From: Moringa oleifera
Lineage: Eukaryota; Streptophyta; Magnoliopsida; Brassicales; Moringaceae
Direction of reading: 5' to 3'
NCBI GenBank assembly: GCA_021397835.1
Contig: JAJFZO010000356.1
Span: forward strand, 1-64,000
Length of the DNA stretch: 64,000 nucleotides
Positions 1 to 12,658 of this stretch are shown one piece after another. Each line of letters starts with the position of its first letter. The first letter of the stretch is position 1. The notes beneath the pieces are model-generated. The model searched no databases. It was not told the origin of the DNA and saw only the letters and a program-made list of their open reading frames with translations. The position numbers and the translations under genes were made by a program.

Positions 1-498
1 AAAAACTTGATGTACAGAAAAAGAATTATAAATTCACTACAAAGATCAACTTAAGAAATTGATATTAAAATCATTAATAAATAGAAAGAAAATCTAGTCA
101 AAATCACATATATTTTTTTATCATGAAGTAGATCAAGAGCATAGTCACAGAAAAAGTAAAAGGTTTTTCCTCAAAAGTATATATATTCCACTGAAATTAA
201 GATCAAATCAATAGCAAAGATCATTACACAAAAAAAAAAAAAAGGAAAGTCAAGAAAGAAAGGTTATTATCTCTAAAAAAGTTCCGGAATTCATCAAATA
301 AGTAGTAAACCAGAAATTTAAATGTATATGAAAAAGAATTTTTTAAAATTAACTATTAAATTAAAAGGGACATGAGAAACAAAGATCAAAATCATCAAGA
401 AATAAAAAGTAACTATAACCAAAATAACATATATAACTAACTCTAGAGAAAAGGGTAAACCAATTTTAAGGACAAACGTAAAAAAGAAAAAAAAGTAC

Positions 499-690
499 CT
501 CTATGAAACAGTCATGAAAAACCACGCAGAGGAAAATAAAAGCCAAAATAGGCTTGACTTTATAGAGATCGCGAACAATTGCTCAAAACCATCTTCTCTA
601 CTTCGAGGTATAATTCTCGATAATAATTATACTCTAGAGACTGACGAGGTTGGCCCACTCGATGGCTCTCATCCTTTGTGGACATGTCAT
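499..690 (-). pseudogene. Class III peroxidase exon 1 pseudogene, inverted copy of unit A
   Basis: Read on the minus strand this matches peroxidase exon 1 and ends in the distal-histidine motif VVFHDCFIE, directly followed by a GT donor. The conserved intron 1 of plant class III peroxidases lies at this position. The residue expected to be the distal catalytic Arg (LRLHFHDC in the family) is Cys here (LCVVFHDC). The upstream part has lost its frame. The rest of the inverted copy (exon 2) lies beyond the window start. The same exon occurs in the opposite direction at 7617-7736 and 21745-21867. Confidence 0.75.
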
Positions 691-2630
691 AACCTGAGTT
701 GACAAGATATTAGGAAAAACAAACGAGGTATCCATAGAAGAGGACCACTAAAAGAGATAAAGATGAGAATGTGTGCATGAGAGTGCAATGATGCATGTTG
801 GGTTAGCTTGGATGCGAAAAATGGACATTAAGGAACTTACAAACTAGTAAATGTAAAACACGAACTTTTATTAATGCCTTTCAAAATTTTAGAGAATTAG
901 TAAAGATTCACAGCTTAGATTTTGATTTCATGAGATGATAAATTTCTTGGTGACATGTTAGGCTAATATAAAAAAAAGAAAAATAATGAAAGAGTTGGTA
1001 TATTAACACAAGTAAAAGTTATGTTCTTGTACGGTATATGGTTCATGACTATTCTAAGCTTTGGGCTCCATTTTATTCTAAAATTTGATTTCGTTTTTGG
1101 GTTATACAAAGGAAGATTGGTTTGTTAAAGGTTCCTAAATTACTCTTCGTTGAACCAGTGAGACACTCTGAAACACTACTATAATCATTGTAAAAGCACA
1201 AAGACTCCTCGAAAATAATAACGTATTCCAAGTTCAATATGAGTGGGATATTTTACCAGCCCTTGCACAAGCAAAGTAGCTTCAGGAAAGTCTTGCTTAC
1301 TCTATCCCTCCTAAAGGTGCAGCTAAGATCTAAAGCTTAAGTCATGCATAAATTGTGTGTACAAAGTCATAAGTAACATGTAAAAGAAAGCAAAAAAATA
1401 AATAAGCAATTGAATATCATGTATCAATCATCCAAGCAAATTCAATATTTAAGAAATGCCCCTCAAATTACCATGCAAGCAAAAATATCACCTTGAAAAT
1501 CCCAAATTTTAAAACCAAAAAATAAAATCATTTAATTCTTGGTCACACTTTCTTAAAAAAATTAATAAAGTAGTGGAGTTGCCGCTGTTACAAATGGGAT
1601 TGCAGATGGGGAAAAATTCTCGATTGTGAGATGGAAAAGAAATATTTTTTATTTAAAAATTTTAAAAATTAAAATTACATTGAAGTACCACCATTCTTTT
1701 ATACGGTGAGATTGGTCATCAGTTTTCATTTTTTATTATTCAAAGATGTTAAAAGAAGAATGAAAATAAATAAAAAAAAAAAGCAAATTGGTCTTATTTT
1801 TCAAAGAAATAAATTTGAAAGTCGGTTGCATGTGTGAAAGTATTAGCACACTCGTAACATCTGAAAATTGGTACTATTAAATGATATACTTTTTGCATTT
1901 AAAACCGATTGGGTTAATAAAAGAATTTTTTTATTTGGAATTGATGTTTGTAGGTATGCAAGGATACTTTGGGAAGCACGAAAATTTCAAATTTGTTTTG
2001 TCCCGTGCACCATTGAAAATATCTTTTTAAAGAATGAAAGAGCTTTGCCATCGCTTAATTTTTCATCCTCAAATTAATACAAATACAAATGTCATGTAAG
2101 GGTATTTTGGAAAGATGCAAAAAATTTCGCAATCATTCCATTTCATGTATCTTCGAATATATTTTTTAAAAACAAAAAAAAAATTCAATATTGCTCAACT
2201 TTTCAACCTCAGATCAGGGAAAATATAATGAATGTGTAAAATGCATATGAAAATGCCTCAATAGTAAGCCAAAAGAAAAATTTACCAAAATCATACAATA
2301 ATTTGTGTGTTTTACTAATCAATTATTGAGCCCAAAATATATTCATTTCATAATTTCTTCTTACCTTTCATGGACCACAAAATCTGATCATCCATGATCT
2401 AAGTGAGATATTGTCAAGGTCTTCAAATAAAGTCGTTGTCATATCTTTGATGTAATTATATTTTTATAAGAGAATCTGCAAAAAAGTCCTCCTGTGTTAG
2501 ATAATCTTATTTTTATCTGAAGAAAAAATCAAGAAAATAAAAAAAGATTAAGAATTTAAAAGTTTCATATTTTTAACTTTAAATGTATAAATCAAAGAAA
2601 TCAACATATTTATTTGATTAAAAAGTAGCA
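691..2630. other. Non-coding spacer of unit A
   Basis: This AT-rich spacer is conserved with 9471-11400 and 23646-25560. I found no protein motif or RNA gene. Short open stretches, for example around 1868-2077, are interrupted in the other copies, so they are unlikely to be coding. Confidence 0.6.
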
Positions 2631-2633
2631 CTA

Positions 2634-2942
2634 ATGACTCGTAAAGGACCATTTTACATTATTGAAAGCAAACTAATACTGAATATAGATTCTCGGCTTT
2701 CTTGGTATGCTAACAAGATGTTTGAGTTAAAGAATATTCAGTTCTACTATATAACCAAGAAAATTGAACAGTTCCAAGTTGTTATGGACTATTATTATCG
2801 GTCAGACATCATTGAAGATATCGAAAACAAAAGATTTCAAAAAGAAAAGCTAAGGACAACATTTAAAACTTCACATCAAATTCTATTCTTGAATACAAAA
2901 TTTCGAGATCGAAAGGAACTTTCTAGGAAAAGAATGGGTTAA
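2634..2942 (+). other. Unrecognised open frame, not conserved as coding
   Basis: A 102-codon open frame in unit A begins MTRKGPFYIIESK. The corresponding positions in units B (about 11403) and C (about 25570) carry an extra T in the run before GAGTTAAAG, which shifts the frame, so the open frame is specific to one copy. I recognise no family. It is either a decayed coding fragment, possibly from a transposon, or chance. Confidence 0.25.
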
Positions 2943-3892
2943 AGAACTTGATATTGATCAAGGCTTAAAATATTTGACAAATCAAAACATTAATTATTCA
3001 AAAGATTTGAAAGAAAATGTGACCACACTTTGAGAGAGATGGTGAGAGCTTGTTATTTAGGAGAAACACCCATAAAAAAAATGAAATGTTCTTGGGCATG
3101 AAGTGTTACCATCTTTATTGATTTAAGCAAATTAATTATGCACAATCTAGATCCTTAGATTTTAGAGTATTGTGACTTTGGCAGATAGAAAAATTAATCA
3201 AAAAAGCATACCTTAATCCATGAAGGTAAATCTCTTAAAGGTTTTGATGCAAAGATAATAATAGTTGAAGAAGCTTGATTTCTCTTCCTTTATTCTTTTT
3301 CTTTACTTACCATCTTTGATAGAGAGAATGATATTTATAGTAGATGAAGAGAGGACCAAGATGATAAAAAATTCTTTGATACTTATCTTTTATCAAGATA
3401 AGTTTAATCTAAATACTATCTTCAAGTGACTTAATAATTTTTTAAAAAAAAATTTTAATCATAATTATCTCTATGATTATATCTTATTTATTTAATTTTT
3501 TCAATAAAAAGTAATTATTAACAAACACGTGAATCACATAATAAACTATGTAACAAAAAACCCTGTGACGTGGAGAAAATAATAATGAAAATAAAGGATA
3601 TCGTTTTCGGGTTTTCTCCCCTCTCTCCCTCGGACAAAAAAGCTTAGTTTCTGGGCTTATATAGGCAGTATCTCTTCGGCCTTAACTGCCTCTCTACGTG
3701 GCCGGTTAACGTACCATGTAGATCTTTTATTAGTCGAGTTGGAGCCTCGTGCTTGGCGCACGTAATCTTCTCTATCTAGCTTAGCCAACAACTTATAACA
3801 ACCTGAAATACTCAGAGAGGAAACAACGGGTGAGGGTGCTTCTTGGTGGGTGGCAACGCCTGCAGTTGCTGTGTGGTAAAATGTAATGGATC
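2943..3892. other. Spacer with promoter-like TATATAGG
   Basis: This AT-rich spacer is shared with 11712-12655 and 25880-26757. Near 3658 a TATATAGG box sits in a locally more GC-rich stretch (about 3590-3780), which is also kept in unit B near 12423. It could be an old core promoter, but no plus-strand gene follows it. Confidence 0.35.
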
Positions 3893-4468
3893 TTACCCAT
3901 CGTAAATGCCGATTAATGACCCTGTAGTTCTTCCATGGAGGAAATATATTTTGCTCAGTGGTATATGCTCATCGAATTTATCTTTAAGCTGATCAATAAT
4001 AGACGTCTCTCCTTGTAAAGATCCAGCAATTTGATTATGGCTGATAAGAAACTCCCGCAGCTTGAAATTCTCCTATGCGTTCTGCTCTGGAGTCCTTGAC
4101 TCTTGCACCATCTTCTCCATGATGGCTTCTGGTTCAACAAGAGCATTTCGTGTACATGGTTCCTTTTCCAACTTTTCCTATTCAGCTGCTTTCCTCATCT
4201 CTTCTGCTGTAGCTAGTTTCAGTAACTGAAACTTCCTTCCTGCCATACACTTCACCAGCATGCGTGTCATTTGCTGCCAGGGCCGAATAACGTCCCTGTG
4301 ATGCAGCATGCTGAGCAAAATTACTAGTCAAAGAAACAAGACAATCCTTAATCCGTTGTGGGAGCTTGTTAGTTGGGTGAGAGAAACTTCTTTTAGATGA
4401 ATCATGTGCATAACGTGCATCTACTAACGAAATTACTGCATAATCATTTATGTGAGGAATTGCTCTAT
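3893..4468 (-). pseudogene. Chimeric exon, unit A: DDX11 last exon joined to a coiled-coil tail (broken)
   Basis: On the minus strand this begins after an AG acceptor at the same place as the last exon of the DDX11 gene at 37681-37895. It encodes recognisable helicase C-terminal sequence (ARYAHDSSKRSFSHPTNKLP), then switches after a Leu-Val-Ser-Leu/Ser-Thr stretch to unrelated sequence. The new tail (EAIMEKMVQESRTPEQNA, then ENFKLREFLISH and SLQGETSIIDQLKDKFDEH) looks like a charged coiled coil. From memory it resembles the C-terminus of plant CUE-domain proteins, but that is a weak assignment. In-frame stops (for example in the alanine-glutamate stretch near 4170 and after EQNA) break this copy. 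It retains about 60 bp that unit B has lost. Confidence 0.65.
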
Positions 4469-4835
4469 CTGAGACAAGTGAGTAAAGGTAAAAGAATTCC
4501 CGTCATTGCTAAATAGACAGTAGATTACCATACTAAGCTGAAAATGGAAAACAAAAAGAACTAAAGAATGCATGAATGCAGTTTGTGCAGTGGCACAAAA
4601 AAAGGGCAAAGAGATTACTTTGAAGGAGTTTGTAATGGCCAGAAACTGATGAACTCATTTAATGGTCTGCCAAATCTAGTCATTTGCATCTCCATGGACA
4701 GTAAATGCTTAAAGAAAATTTGCAATGGTTATTGGGATGAGGTGGCTGCCAGCATGACTAAAGGACTGGGGATTACAATCCCCACTTGTACTGCTAGAAT
4801 TATTTATGCAATTATACTGATAATGAAAATAACAC
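4469..4835 (-). other. Duplicated last intron of DDX11, unit A
   Basis: This stretch matches 37896-38250, the intron between the last two DDX11 exons, and breaks off just before the exon 8 donor. It is a non-coding remnant of the captured helicase gene. An open frame on the plus strand here (4568-4885) is a by-product of the intron sequence. Confidence 0.75.
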
Positions 4836-4889
4836 AACTACAAGAACAATCTTTCATTGAGGCATTAATGTGGTTAGACACTTAATTTT

Positions 4890-5990
4890 GATAAATTACA
4901 AATTCTTCATGAATGAAATAAAAATAAAAGATGATAAGAACGGTCAAAATAAGGAAAAAAGGAAAACAAATCAACATAAAAATTTAAAACAAGAAGCAAA
5001 GTCAAGATGAAAATAATAACTACAATAAAAGTGCAAAAAAAAAAAAGAAAAAAGAAAGAGAGAGAGAGAGAAATCTTCCCTCTAGAAAACCATCTCTCTC
5101 CTTCTTTTGGAAGGATTTTGTTCTCTTTCTCCAGCTATATGGATCCTGTGCCAGTGAGGTGGCACAACAAGATTCAATCCTACACTGGACTACTGGTGTT
5201 CATCTTTCCTTTCGTTCTTCGCGTTGCAAGAAATCTCTACCGAACAATAATCACTCTCCTCCTCCTTGTTTCTTTCTTCAACTGTATCACAACAGTTATT
5301 TTTCTTTGATGAAATTATTGGTTTCTTGAACCGTTGAAATAAATTGATCGAAAAACCTTGGATTTCATTTGAGAATATGGGTCCGTAATATGCATTTTTA
5401 TCTGATGCCTTGGATTTCTAAATTGGTTGTTTTTCTTGCCACATATCATTATTTCTTGATTGGAAGTTTGATCCGTTTGTTTTTTGGATGGCATAAAAAT
5501 TTAGTTGATGAAATGAATAGCTTGAATTTGATTGTGGTTAATTGTATGATATATTGTTTATTTGCAGATGATTTACATTGGTAAGTGTTAGATTTATAAT
5601 AAATATATGTGTTTGGATTCATGAATATAATTTTGTGACTAATTTTTTGAGAAAAATGTTTTAGAGAATATAGTAACCTCAATGGTGGATCTAATTGCAT
5701 TACTTTTTAAAACTAAAATATGTTTAATTTTAAAAAGTGAGGATTTGATAACATAATTATGGTCTAAAATTTTGATCTATCATCATCTCTGAGATTTTTG
5801 TGTGCTCTTACTTCAGTTGAAATATTATTGTGAGTAAATGCGTTAAAATTGATTCTAGTTTTTGCTTTTAAATGCTCATAGTGTTAGAGTCATCTGTTGC
5901 AAGTTCTTCTAAGGTTGCCTCCAAATTTTTGTTGGAACCGATTTATCTAGTCCTTCTTTGGATCTTGAATTGCTTTAAGAACTAAGATTA
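4890..5990 (+). other. CT/GA-rich leader-like region, unknown origin, unit A
   Basis: A GAGAGA tract (about 5055-5075) is followed by CTCTCTCC-rich sequence, a short open stretch starting at 5141 (MDPVPVRWHNK) and T-rich intron-like sequence ending in TTTGCAG with a GTAAGT donor 14 bases later (about 5568-5584). The layout resembles a 5' UTR plus first intron of a truncated gene. In unit B (13700-14800) the ATG has mutated to ATGC and the frame is lost. I recognise no protein. Confidence 0.3.
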
Positions 5991-6004
5991 AAGTGTAGGC
6001 ATAG

Positions 6005-6345
6005 TTAAACATCAACCTCACTGGCACCATCACAATCCATTATTGCCTTGCCATCATTCTCAACAATAGAATCGCCCTCCTTCACTGCCTCACCATTATC
6101 AATAGAAGCACCGCCACCATTTTCTAATGGCTCGCCATTATCCTCAGTAGCAAACTCACTCTCCTTCGTTACATCACCATCATTATCAAGAGAAGCATGA
6201 TCAACTTTCAATGTTGACTCACCCTCGTTTGTAGGACCACCAGTTCATTCGGTTGCTAACTCATCATCACCACATGCATCGCCATCATGTTCTTCAAATA
6301 GCTCCATATCGTTCTTAGTGAACTGGTCAAGAATGAATATAGCTT
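6005..6345 (-). pseudogene. Acidic repeat gene fragment, unit A
   Basis: The minus strand encodes an Asp/Glu/Gly/Asn-rich C-terminus with repeated DNGE and ENDG words (for example ATEDNGEPLENGGG, SIVENDGKAIMD). It extends upstream through one in-frame stop to a stretch reading NDMELFEEHDGDACGDD. The copy in unit B is shorter in frame and also has lesions. I do not recognise the parent gene. The composition is that of a low-complexity acidic tail. Confidence 0.45.
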
Positions 6346-6404
6346 ATAAGGAACCAAGAGTGTCCTTTGATGTACCATATTGTCACGACCTTCTGCAAGG
6401 TAGG

Positions 6405-7544
6405 GAGATTTGGTTTATTGGTAAGCTGCCATTAGATACTTATTAGGATAAGTTGGCCCTGTGCGCAGAGATTTGTTTGATGCTGTGCCCATCCTTGTTT
6501 GGCAAGCTAGCAGTTATTAGCATGCAAAGAAATGCAGCATTTTATTTTAGTCTTGAAATGCCTACATAAAATACATCATCAGCATGCAAATGAATGCATC
6601 TTCTGTGAGTCTTTTGAATTGCCTGCTTAAATACAAGCTGCGTGTTGCAGGGTTTATAGTTTTCCTGTTATGGCTTAAATAGTTTGCACACAATGGCCCT
6701 TTGTTTCTTCAGAATCTTGACAAAGCGTGTTCTAATTAAAACCAAGAGAATGAATTTCTATGGTAAAATTGGAAATTTGCATTACACATTTGTGGGAAAC
6801 CATTTTCTATCAAGGAAACTAGACAAAGATGCAATGATCACCTGAAGAAAGAAGTAGAGATCCCTAGCACATTGTTCATACTCCCCACAACTAACAAGAC
6901 TCACAATTGTTTGCATTGACAAATATTTGCAGGATCAGCCATAAGAATGATGCAATATCATGCTGCTCATCACAAAAGATTTGCATGTTTATCAGCTCCT
7001 TCTTGTTGCTGCTCATCACTCAATCTAAGGGATGAAATTTGAGCAGGTTACTGGTGTTTTATTCGCTCTTCCTTTTGCATGCTTTTCCTGGGTGTCTAGC
7101 CTCAGAATCAATGTATGAATCAATAACTTTCCATGTGCTTTACCAGGACTTCTTACAGGGGAATGACGTGTGTCTTACATATTCAACTTTAACCTCTTGC
7201 CAAACAAGCAACTACTGATTGTTTGGTCGAGATCTTTTTCTGCCAGACTCGCTTAGGTAAGTGTGATACTGCTGAACATGACCTCTACCTGTCTTCTTTT
7301 TGAAATGGCCTCCTGAATTTTCAAACGGGTGATGAATGCAAGAAACACTCAATTCCTACTAATTTTGCGATCAAAATTCGAGAAAACTAAGAATAGTGTA
7401 ACACAATGAATGAAATAAAGCAATATAGAAGTAGAAATTACCTTAGACTGCCCAAGTTTAAGACTGGTCGCATGACAGCACGAGCCAAAAGCTCCTTCCT
7501 GTATAATAATGTTAGGCTCGACCTGATATCCTGTCGGCGTGGGC
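6405..7544 (+). other. Upstream region of the forward peroxidase copy
   Basis: This non-coding flank precedes the forward peroxidase module and is shared with units C and D. It has GCATGCAAA words at several places (about 6520, 6584), which are RY/Sph-like. It may be the ancestral peroxidase promoter. I found no coding frame. Confidence 0.4.
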
Positions 7545-8430
7545 TGTTTACATGTCTACGAAAGACGAGAACCATCAAGTGGCCTAGCCCTGTTCATCTA
7601 TAGTGTATGACTATTATTGAGAATCATGCCTCGAGCGAAGTGGATGGTTCGAGCCATTGTTCGTGACCACCAGGAATTCAAGTCTAATTTGGTTCTTGTT
7701 CTCCTCTGCCTTGTATCTCATTACTGCTTCTTTGAGGTAATCTTTGTTTCTCTGGCTTTATTTTATTTGTTTTATACATTTGTTTTTACAAATGCGTTTT
7801 TCTTTTGGTGACTTGATCTGGGTTTGTTTGTATGTGATTTTGATTAGATTTTCTTTTCATTTATTGATGACTTTAATTTTAGTTTTCCAAGTTAATCTTT
7901 ATAGTGAATTTAGATTAGTTTCCTTTTTATGTACATCGAGTTTTAGGTTTGTTATTCGTTCGATGAATTCTAAAACTGATTCACTAATGATCATCTTCCT
8001 TTCTTGTCTTTAAAATACGTTTTCTTTGGTAAATATCTTTGTTATGGATTTTATCTAAATTTCAGCATAATATATGTCTTTTGTAAGAATACCCTTTTAC
8101 TTTCTCTATGGCTACACTCCGGGTTTACTTCATGATGGAAAATTTGTGCAGGGATGTGATGCTTCTGTATTATTAAATCCTACTGGTAAGGATTTCGAGA
8201 AAGATTTTCCTTCTAATGAATCTTTGAAGGGTTTTAGTGAAATCAACCTTATGAAGTTTGAGCTTAAAGAAAGTCTTGGTATTGTTTCTCATTCTAATAT
8301 TCTTATCCTATGACTAAAGAAGGTGTTGTTGCAGTCAATTTCTCTCTCTCTCTTTCTTTCCATCTCAATCCCATAAAAGTTAATGATTTTTCAAATTTCA
8401 GGGTGGTGGCCCATTTTATCGATTATATGT
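7545..8430 (+). pseudogene. Class III peroxidase pseudogene, forward copy of unit B (exons 1-3 start)
   Basis: Exon 1 (about 7617-7736) encodes a degenerate helix B with VRAIVRDHQEF and a mutated distal site SHYCFFE where the family has FHDCFV; it is followed by a GTAATC donor. Exon 2 starts after TTGTGCAG at 8152 and encodes GCDASVLLNPTG, then EKDFPSNESLKGF and SLGIVSHSNILIL, matching the calcium-binding and VSCADILAL segments. The start of exon 3 (from 8402) reads GGGPFYRLYVGK, as in the family's GGPSY region. The catalytic Arg and several Cys residues are missing, a stop occurs after ILIL, and the second intron's donor context is weak. Nothing follows in the same direction: the sequence turns into its own reverse complement near 8431. 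Confidence 0.85.
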
Positions 8431-9470
8431 TGGTAAGAGAGGAAGAAAGAGAGAAAGAATTGACTAGAACTAAATCTTTCTACCGAAAACAACACCAAGA
8501 CATACTTATTCAAAGTCAAACTTGATAATGTCGATTACGTTAAAACGCTTTAAAGATTTATTCAGAGGAGAATTTTTCTCGAAATCGTACCATCTGCAGG
8601 ATCTAATAATACAAAAGCATCACATCCCTACATAAATTTTTCATCACGAAGTAAAATAAGAATATAGTCATTAACCAAAGAGAAAGTAAAAAGTTCTTCC
8701 TCAAAAAGATATATATTCAGCTGAAATTTAGATGAAAAATCTATAGAAAAATCATTAAGAAAAAATATAGAACAAGAAAATCAAGAAATAAAGATTATCA
8801 TCTCTCAAAGGTTTGGAATTCATCAAATGAGTATCAAACAAAAACTTGATGTACAGAAAAAGAATTATAAATTCACTACAAAGATCAACTTAAGAAATTG
8901 ATATTAAAATCATTAATAAATAAAAAGAAAATCTAGTCAAAATCACATATTTTTTATCATGAAGTAAATCAAGAGCATAGTCAAAGAGAAAGTAAAAGGT
9001 TCTTCCTCAAAAGTATATATATTCCACTGAAATTAAGATGAAATCAATAGCAAAGATCGTTACACAAAAAAAAAAAAAAAGAAAAGTCAAGAGAAATTTA
9101 AATGTATATGAAAAAGAATTTTTTAAATTAACTATTAAATTAAAAGGGAGAAGAGAAACAAAGATCAAAATCATCAAGAAATAAAAAGTAACTATAACCA
9201 AAATAACATATATAACTAACTCTAGAGAAAATAGGAAACCAATTTTAAGCACAAACATTAACAAAAAAAAAATACCTCTATGAAACAGTCATGAAAAACC
9301 ACGCAGAGGAAAATAAAAGCCAAAATAGGCTTGACTTTATAGAGATCGCGAACAATTGCTCAAAACCATCCGCTCTATTCCGAGGTATAATTCTCGATAC
9401 TAATTATACTTTAGAGACTGACGAGGTTGGCCCACTCGATGGCTCTCATCCTTCGTGGACATGTCATAAC
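8431..9470 (-). pseudogene. Class III peroxidase pseudogene, inverted copy of unit B
   Basis: Read on the minus strand, exon 2 follows TTTATGTAG at 8627 and encodes GCDAFVLLDP, then a stretch matching the forward exon 2 down to SLKRFNVIDIIKF, ending in a stop. Exon 1 lies at 9276-9470 and ends VVFHDCFIE before a GT donor. The intron between them aligns with the forward intron. With 7545-8430 it forms an inverted repeat with arms of about 0.9-1.0 kb and roughly 75-85 percent visual identity. It is a pseudogene in its own right. Confidence 0.85.
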
Positions 9471-12400
9471 CTGAGTTGACAAGATATTAGGAGAAACAAA
9501 CGAGGTATCCATAGAAGAGGACCACTAAAAGAGATAAAGATGAGAATGTGTGCATGAAAGTGCAATGATGCATGTTGGGTTAGCGTGAATGCGAAAAATG
9601 GACATTAGGGAATTTACAAACTAGTAAATGTAAAACACGAACTTTTATTAATGCCTTTCAAAATTTTAGAGAATTAGTAAAGATTCACAGCTTAGATTTT
9701 GATTTCATGAGATAATAAATTTCTCGGTGACATGTTAGGCTAATATAAAAAGAAAAGAAAAATAATGAAAGAGTTGGTATATTAACACAAGTAAAAGTTA
9801 TGTTCTTGTACGGTATATGGTTCATGACTATTCTAAGCTTTGGGCTCCATTTTATTCTAAAATTTGATTTCGTTTTTGGGTTATACAAAGGAAGATCGGT
9901 TTGTTAAAGGTTCCTAAATTACTCTTCATTGAACCAGTGAGGCACTCTGAAATACTACTATAATCATTGTAAAAGTACAAAGACTCCTCGAAAATAATAA
10001 CGTATTCCAAGTTCAATATGAGTGGGATATTTTACCAGCCCTTGCACAAGCAAAGTAGCTTCACGAGAGTCTTGGTTACTCTATCCCTCCTAAAGGTGCA
10101 GCTAAGATCTAAAGCTTAAGTCATGCATCAATTGTGTGTACAAAGTCACAAGCAACATGTAAAAGAAAGCAAAAAAATAAATAAGCAATTGAATATCATG
10201 TATCAATCATCCAAGAAAATTCCATATTTAAGAAATGCCCCTCAAATTACCATGCAAGCAAAAATATCACCTTGAAAAATCCGAAATTTTAAAACCAAAA
10301 AATAAAATCATTTAATTCTTGGTCACCCTTTCTTAAAAAAATTAATAAAGTAGTGGAGTTGCCGCTGCTACAAATGGGATTTCAGATGGGGAAAAATTCT
10401 CGATTGTGAGATGGAAAAGAAATATTTTTTCTTTAAAAATTTTAAAAATTAAAATTACATTGAAGTCCCACCATTCTTTTATACGGTGAGATTAGTCATC
10501 GATTTTCTTTTTTTATTATTCAAAGATGTTAAAAGAAGAAAGAAAATAAATAATAAAAAAAGCAGATTGGTCTTATTTTTCAAAGAAATAAATTTGAGAG
10601 TCGGTTGCATGTGTGAAACTATTAACACACTCATAACATCCGAAAATTGGTACTATTAAATGATATATTTTTTGCGTTTAAAACCGATTGGGTTAATAAA
10701 TGAATTTTTCTGTTTGGAATTGATGTTTGCACGTATGCAAGGATACTTTGGGAAGCACGAAAATTTCACATTTGTTTTGTCCCGTGCACCATTGAAAATA
10801 TCTTTTTAGAGAATGAAAGAGCTTTGCCATCGCTCAATTTTTCATCCTCAAATTAATACAAATACAAATGTCATGTAAGGGTATTTTGGAATGATGTAAA
10901 AAAATTCACAATCATTCCATTTCGTGTATTTTAAAAATAAAAACAAATTCACTATTGCTCAACTTTTCAACATTAGATCAGGGAAAATATAATGAATGTG
11001 TAAAATGCATATGAAAATGCCTCAATAGTAAGCCAAAAGAAAATTTTACCAAAATCATACAATAATTTGTGTGTTTTACTAATCAATTATTGAGCCCAAA
11101 ATATATTCATTTCATAATTTCTTCTTACCTTTCATTGACAACAAAATCTGATCATCCATGATCTAAGTGAGATACTGTCAAGGTCTTCAAATAAAGTCGT
11201 TGTCATATCTTTGATGTAATTATATTTTCATGAGAGAAATTGGAAAAATGTACTCTTGTGTTAGATAATCCTTATTTTTATCTGAAGAAAAAATCAAGAA
11301 AATAAAAAAAATTAAGATTAATTTAAAAGTTTCATATTTTTAACTTTAAATGTATAAATCAAAAAAAATCAACATCTTTATTTAATTAAAAAGTAGCACT
11401 AATGACTCGTAAAGGACCATTTTACATTATTGAAAGCAAACTAATACTGAATATAGATTCTCAGCTTTCTTGGTATGCTAACAAGATGTTTTGAGTTAAA
11501 GAATATTCAATTCTATTATATAACCAAAAAAATTGAATAGTTCCAAGTTGTTATGGACTATTATTATTGGTCAGACATCATTGAAGACATCAAAAACAAA
11601 AGATTTCAAAAAGAAAAGCTAAGGACAACATTTAAATCTTCACATCAAATTCTATTCTTGAATACAAAATTTCGAGATCGAAAGGAACTTTCTAGGAAAA
11701 TAATGGGTTAAAGAACTTGATATTAATCAAGGCTTAAAATATTTGATAAATCAAAACATTAATTATTCAAAAGATTTGAAAGAAAATGTGACCACACTTT
11801 GAGAGAGATGGTGAGAGCTTGTTATCTAGGAGAAACACCCACAAAGAAAATGAAATGTTCTTGGGCAGGAAGTGTTACCATCTTTATTGATTTAAGCAAA
11901 TTAATTATGCATAATCTTGATCCCTAGATTTTAGAGTACTATGACTTTGACCGATAGAAAAATTAATCAAAAAATCATACCTTAATCCATGAAGGTAAAT
12001 CTCTTAAAGGTTTTCATGCAAAGATAATAATAGTTGAAGAAGCTTGATTTCTCTTCCTTTATTCTTTTTCTTTACTTACGATCTTTGATAAAGAGAATGA
12101 TATTTATAGTAGATGAAGAGAGGACGAAGATGATAAAAAATTCTTTGATACTTATTTTTTATCAAGATAAATTTAATCTAAATACTATCTTCAAGTAACT
12201 TAATAAAATTTTTTTAAAATTATTAATCATAATTATCTCTATGATTATCGCTTATTTATTTAATTTTTTCAAAAAAAAGTAATTATTAACAAACACGTGA
12301 CTCACATAATAAACTATTTAACAAAAAACCCTGCGACGTGGAGAAAATAATAATAAAAATAAAGGATATCGTTTTCCGGTTTTCTTCCCTCTCCCTCGGA

Positions 12401-12655
12401 CAGAAAAGCTCAGTTTCTGGGTTTATATAGGCAATATCTCTTCAGCCTTAACTGCCTCTCTACGTGGCCGGTTAACGTACCATGTAGATCTTTTATTAGT
12501 CGAGTTGGAGCCTCGTGTTTGGCGCACGTAATCTTCTCTATCTAGCTTAGCCAACAACTTATAACAACCTGAAATACTAAGAGAGGAAACAACGGGTGAG
12601 GGTGCTTCTTGGTGGGCGACAACGCCTGCAGTTGCTGTGTGGTAAAATATAATGG
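9471..12655. other. Non-coding spacer of unit B
   Basis: This spacer is homologous to 691-3890 and 23646-26757. It includes the frame-broken counterpart of the 2634-2942 open stretch and the TATATAGG block. I found no gene. Confidence 0.6.
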
Positions 12656-12658
12656 ATC

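Larger units (their letters stand above)
1..6400. repeat. Tandem segmental duplication, unit A (5'-truncated by window)
   Basis: The first bases of the window recur from position 8840, and the match continues in the same order to about 6400/15120. Offsets fall from about 8840 to 8700 through small indels. In order the unit holds an inverted peroxidase piece, a non-coding spacer, a DDX11-derived chimeric exon with its intron, a CT-rich leader-like stretch and an acidic gene fragment. Visual similarity to unit B is high, roughly 90 percent or more, with many scattered substitutions. Confidence 0.9.

Noticed and set aside
514..702. 62-codon plus-strand frame repeated in units A, B and C
   Set aside because: Its conservation is explained by being the antisense of the inverted peroxidase exon 1; the plus-strand peptide has no known relative.
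4568..4885. 105-codon plus-strand open frame in unit A (and 13270-13551 in B)
   Set aside because: It lies in the duplicated last intron of the DDX11 gene, antisense to the transcript, and has no family signature.
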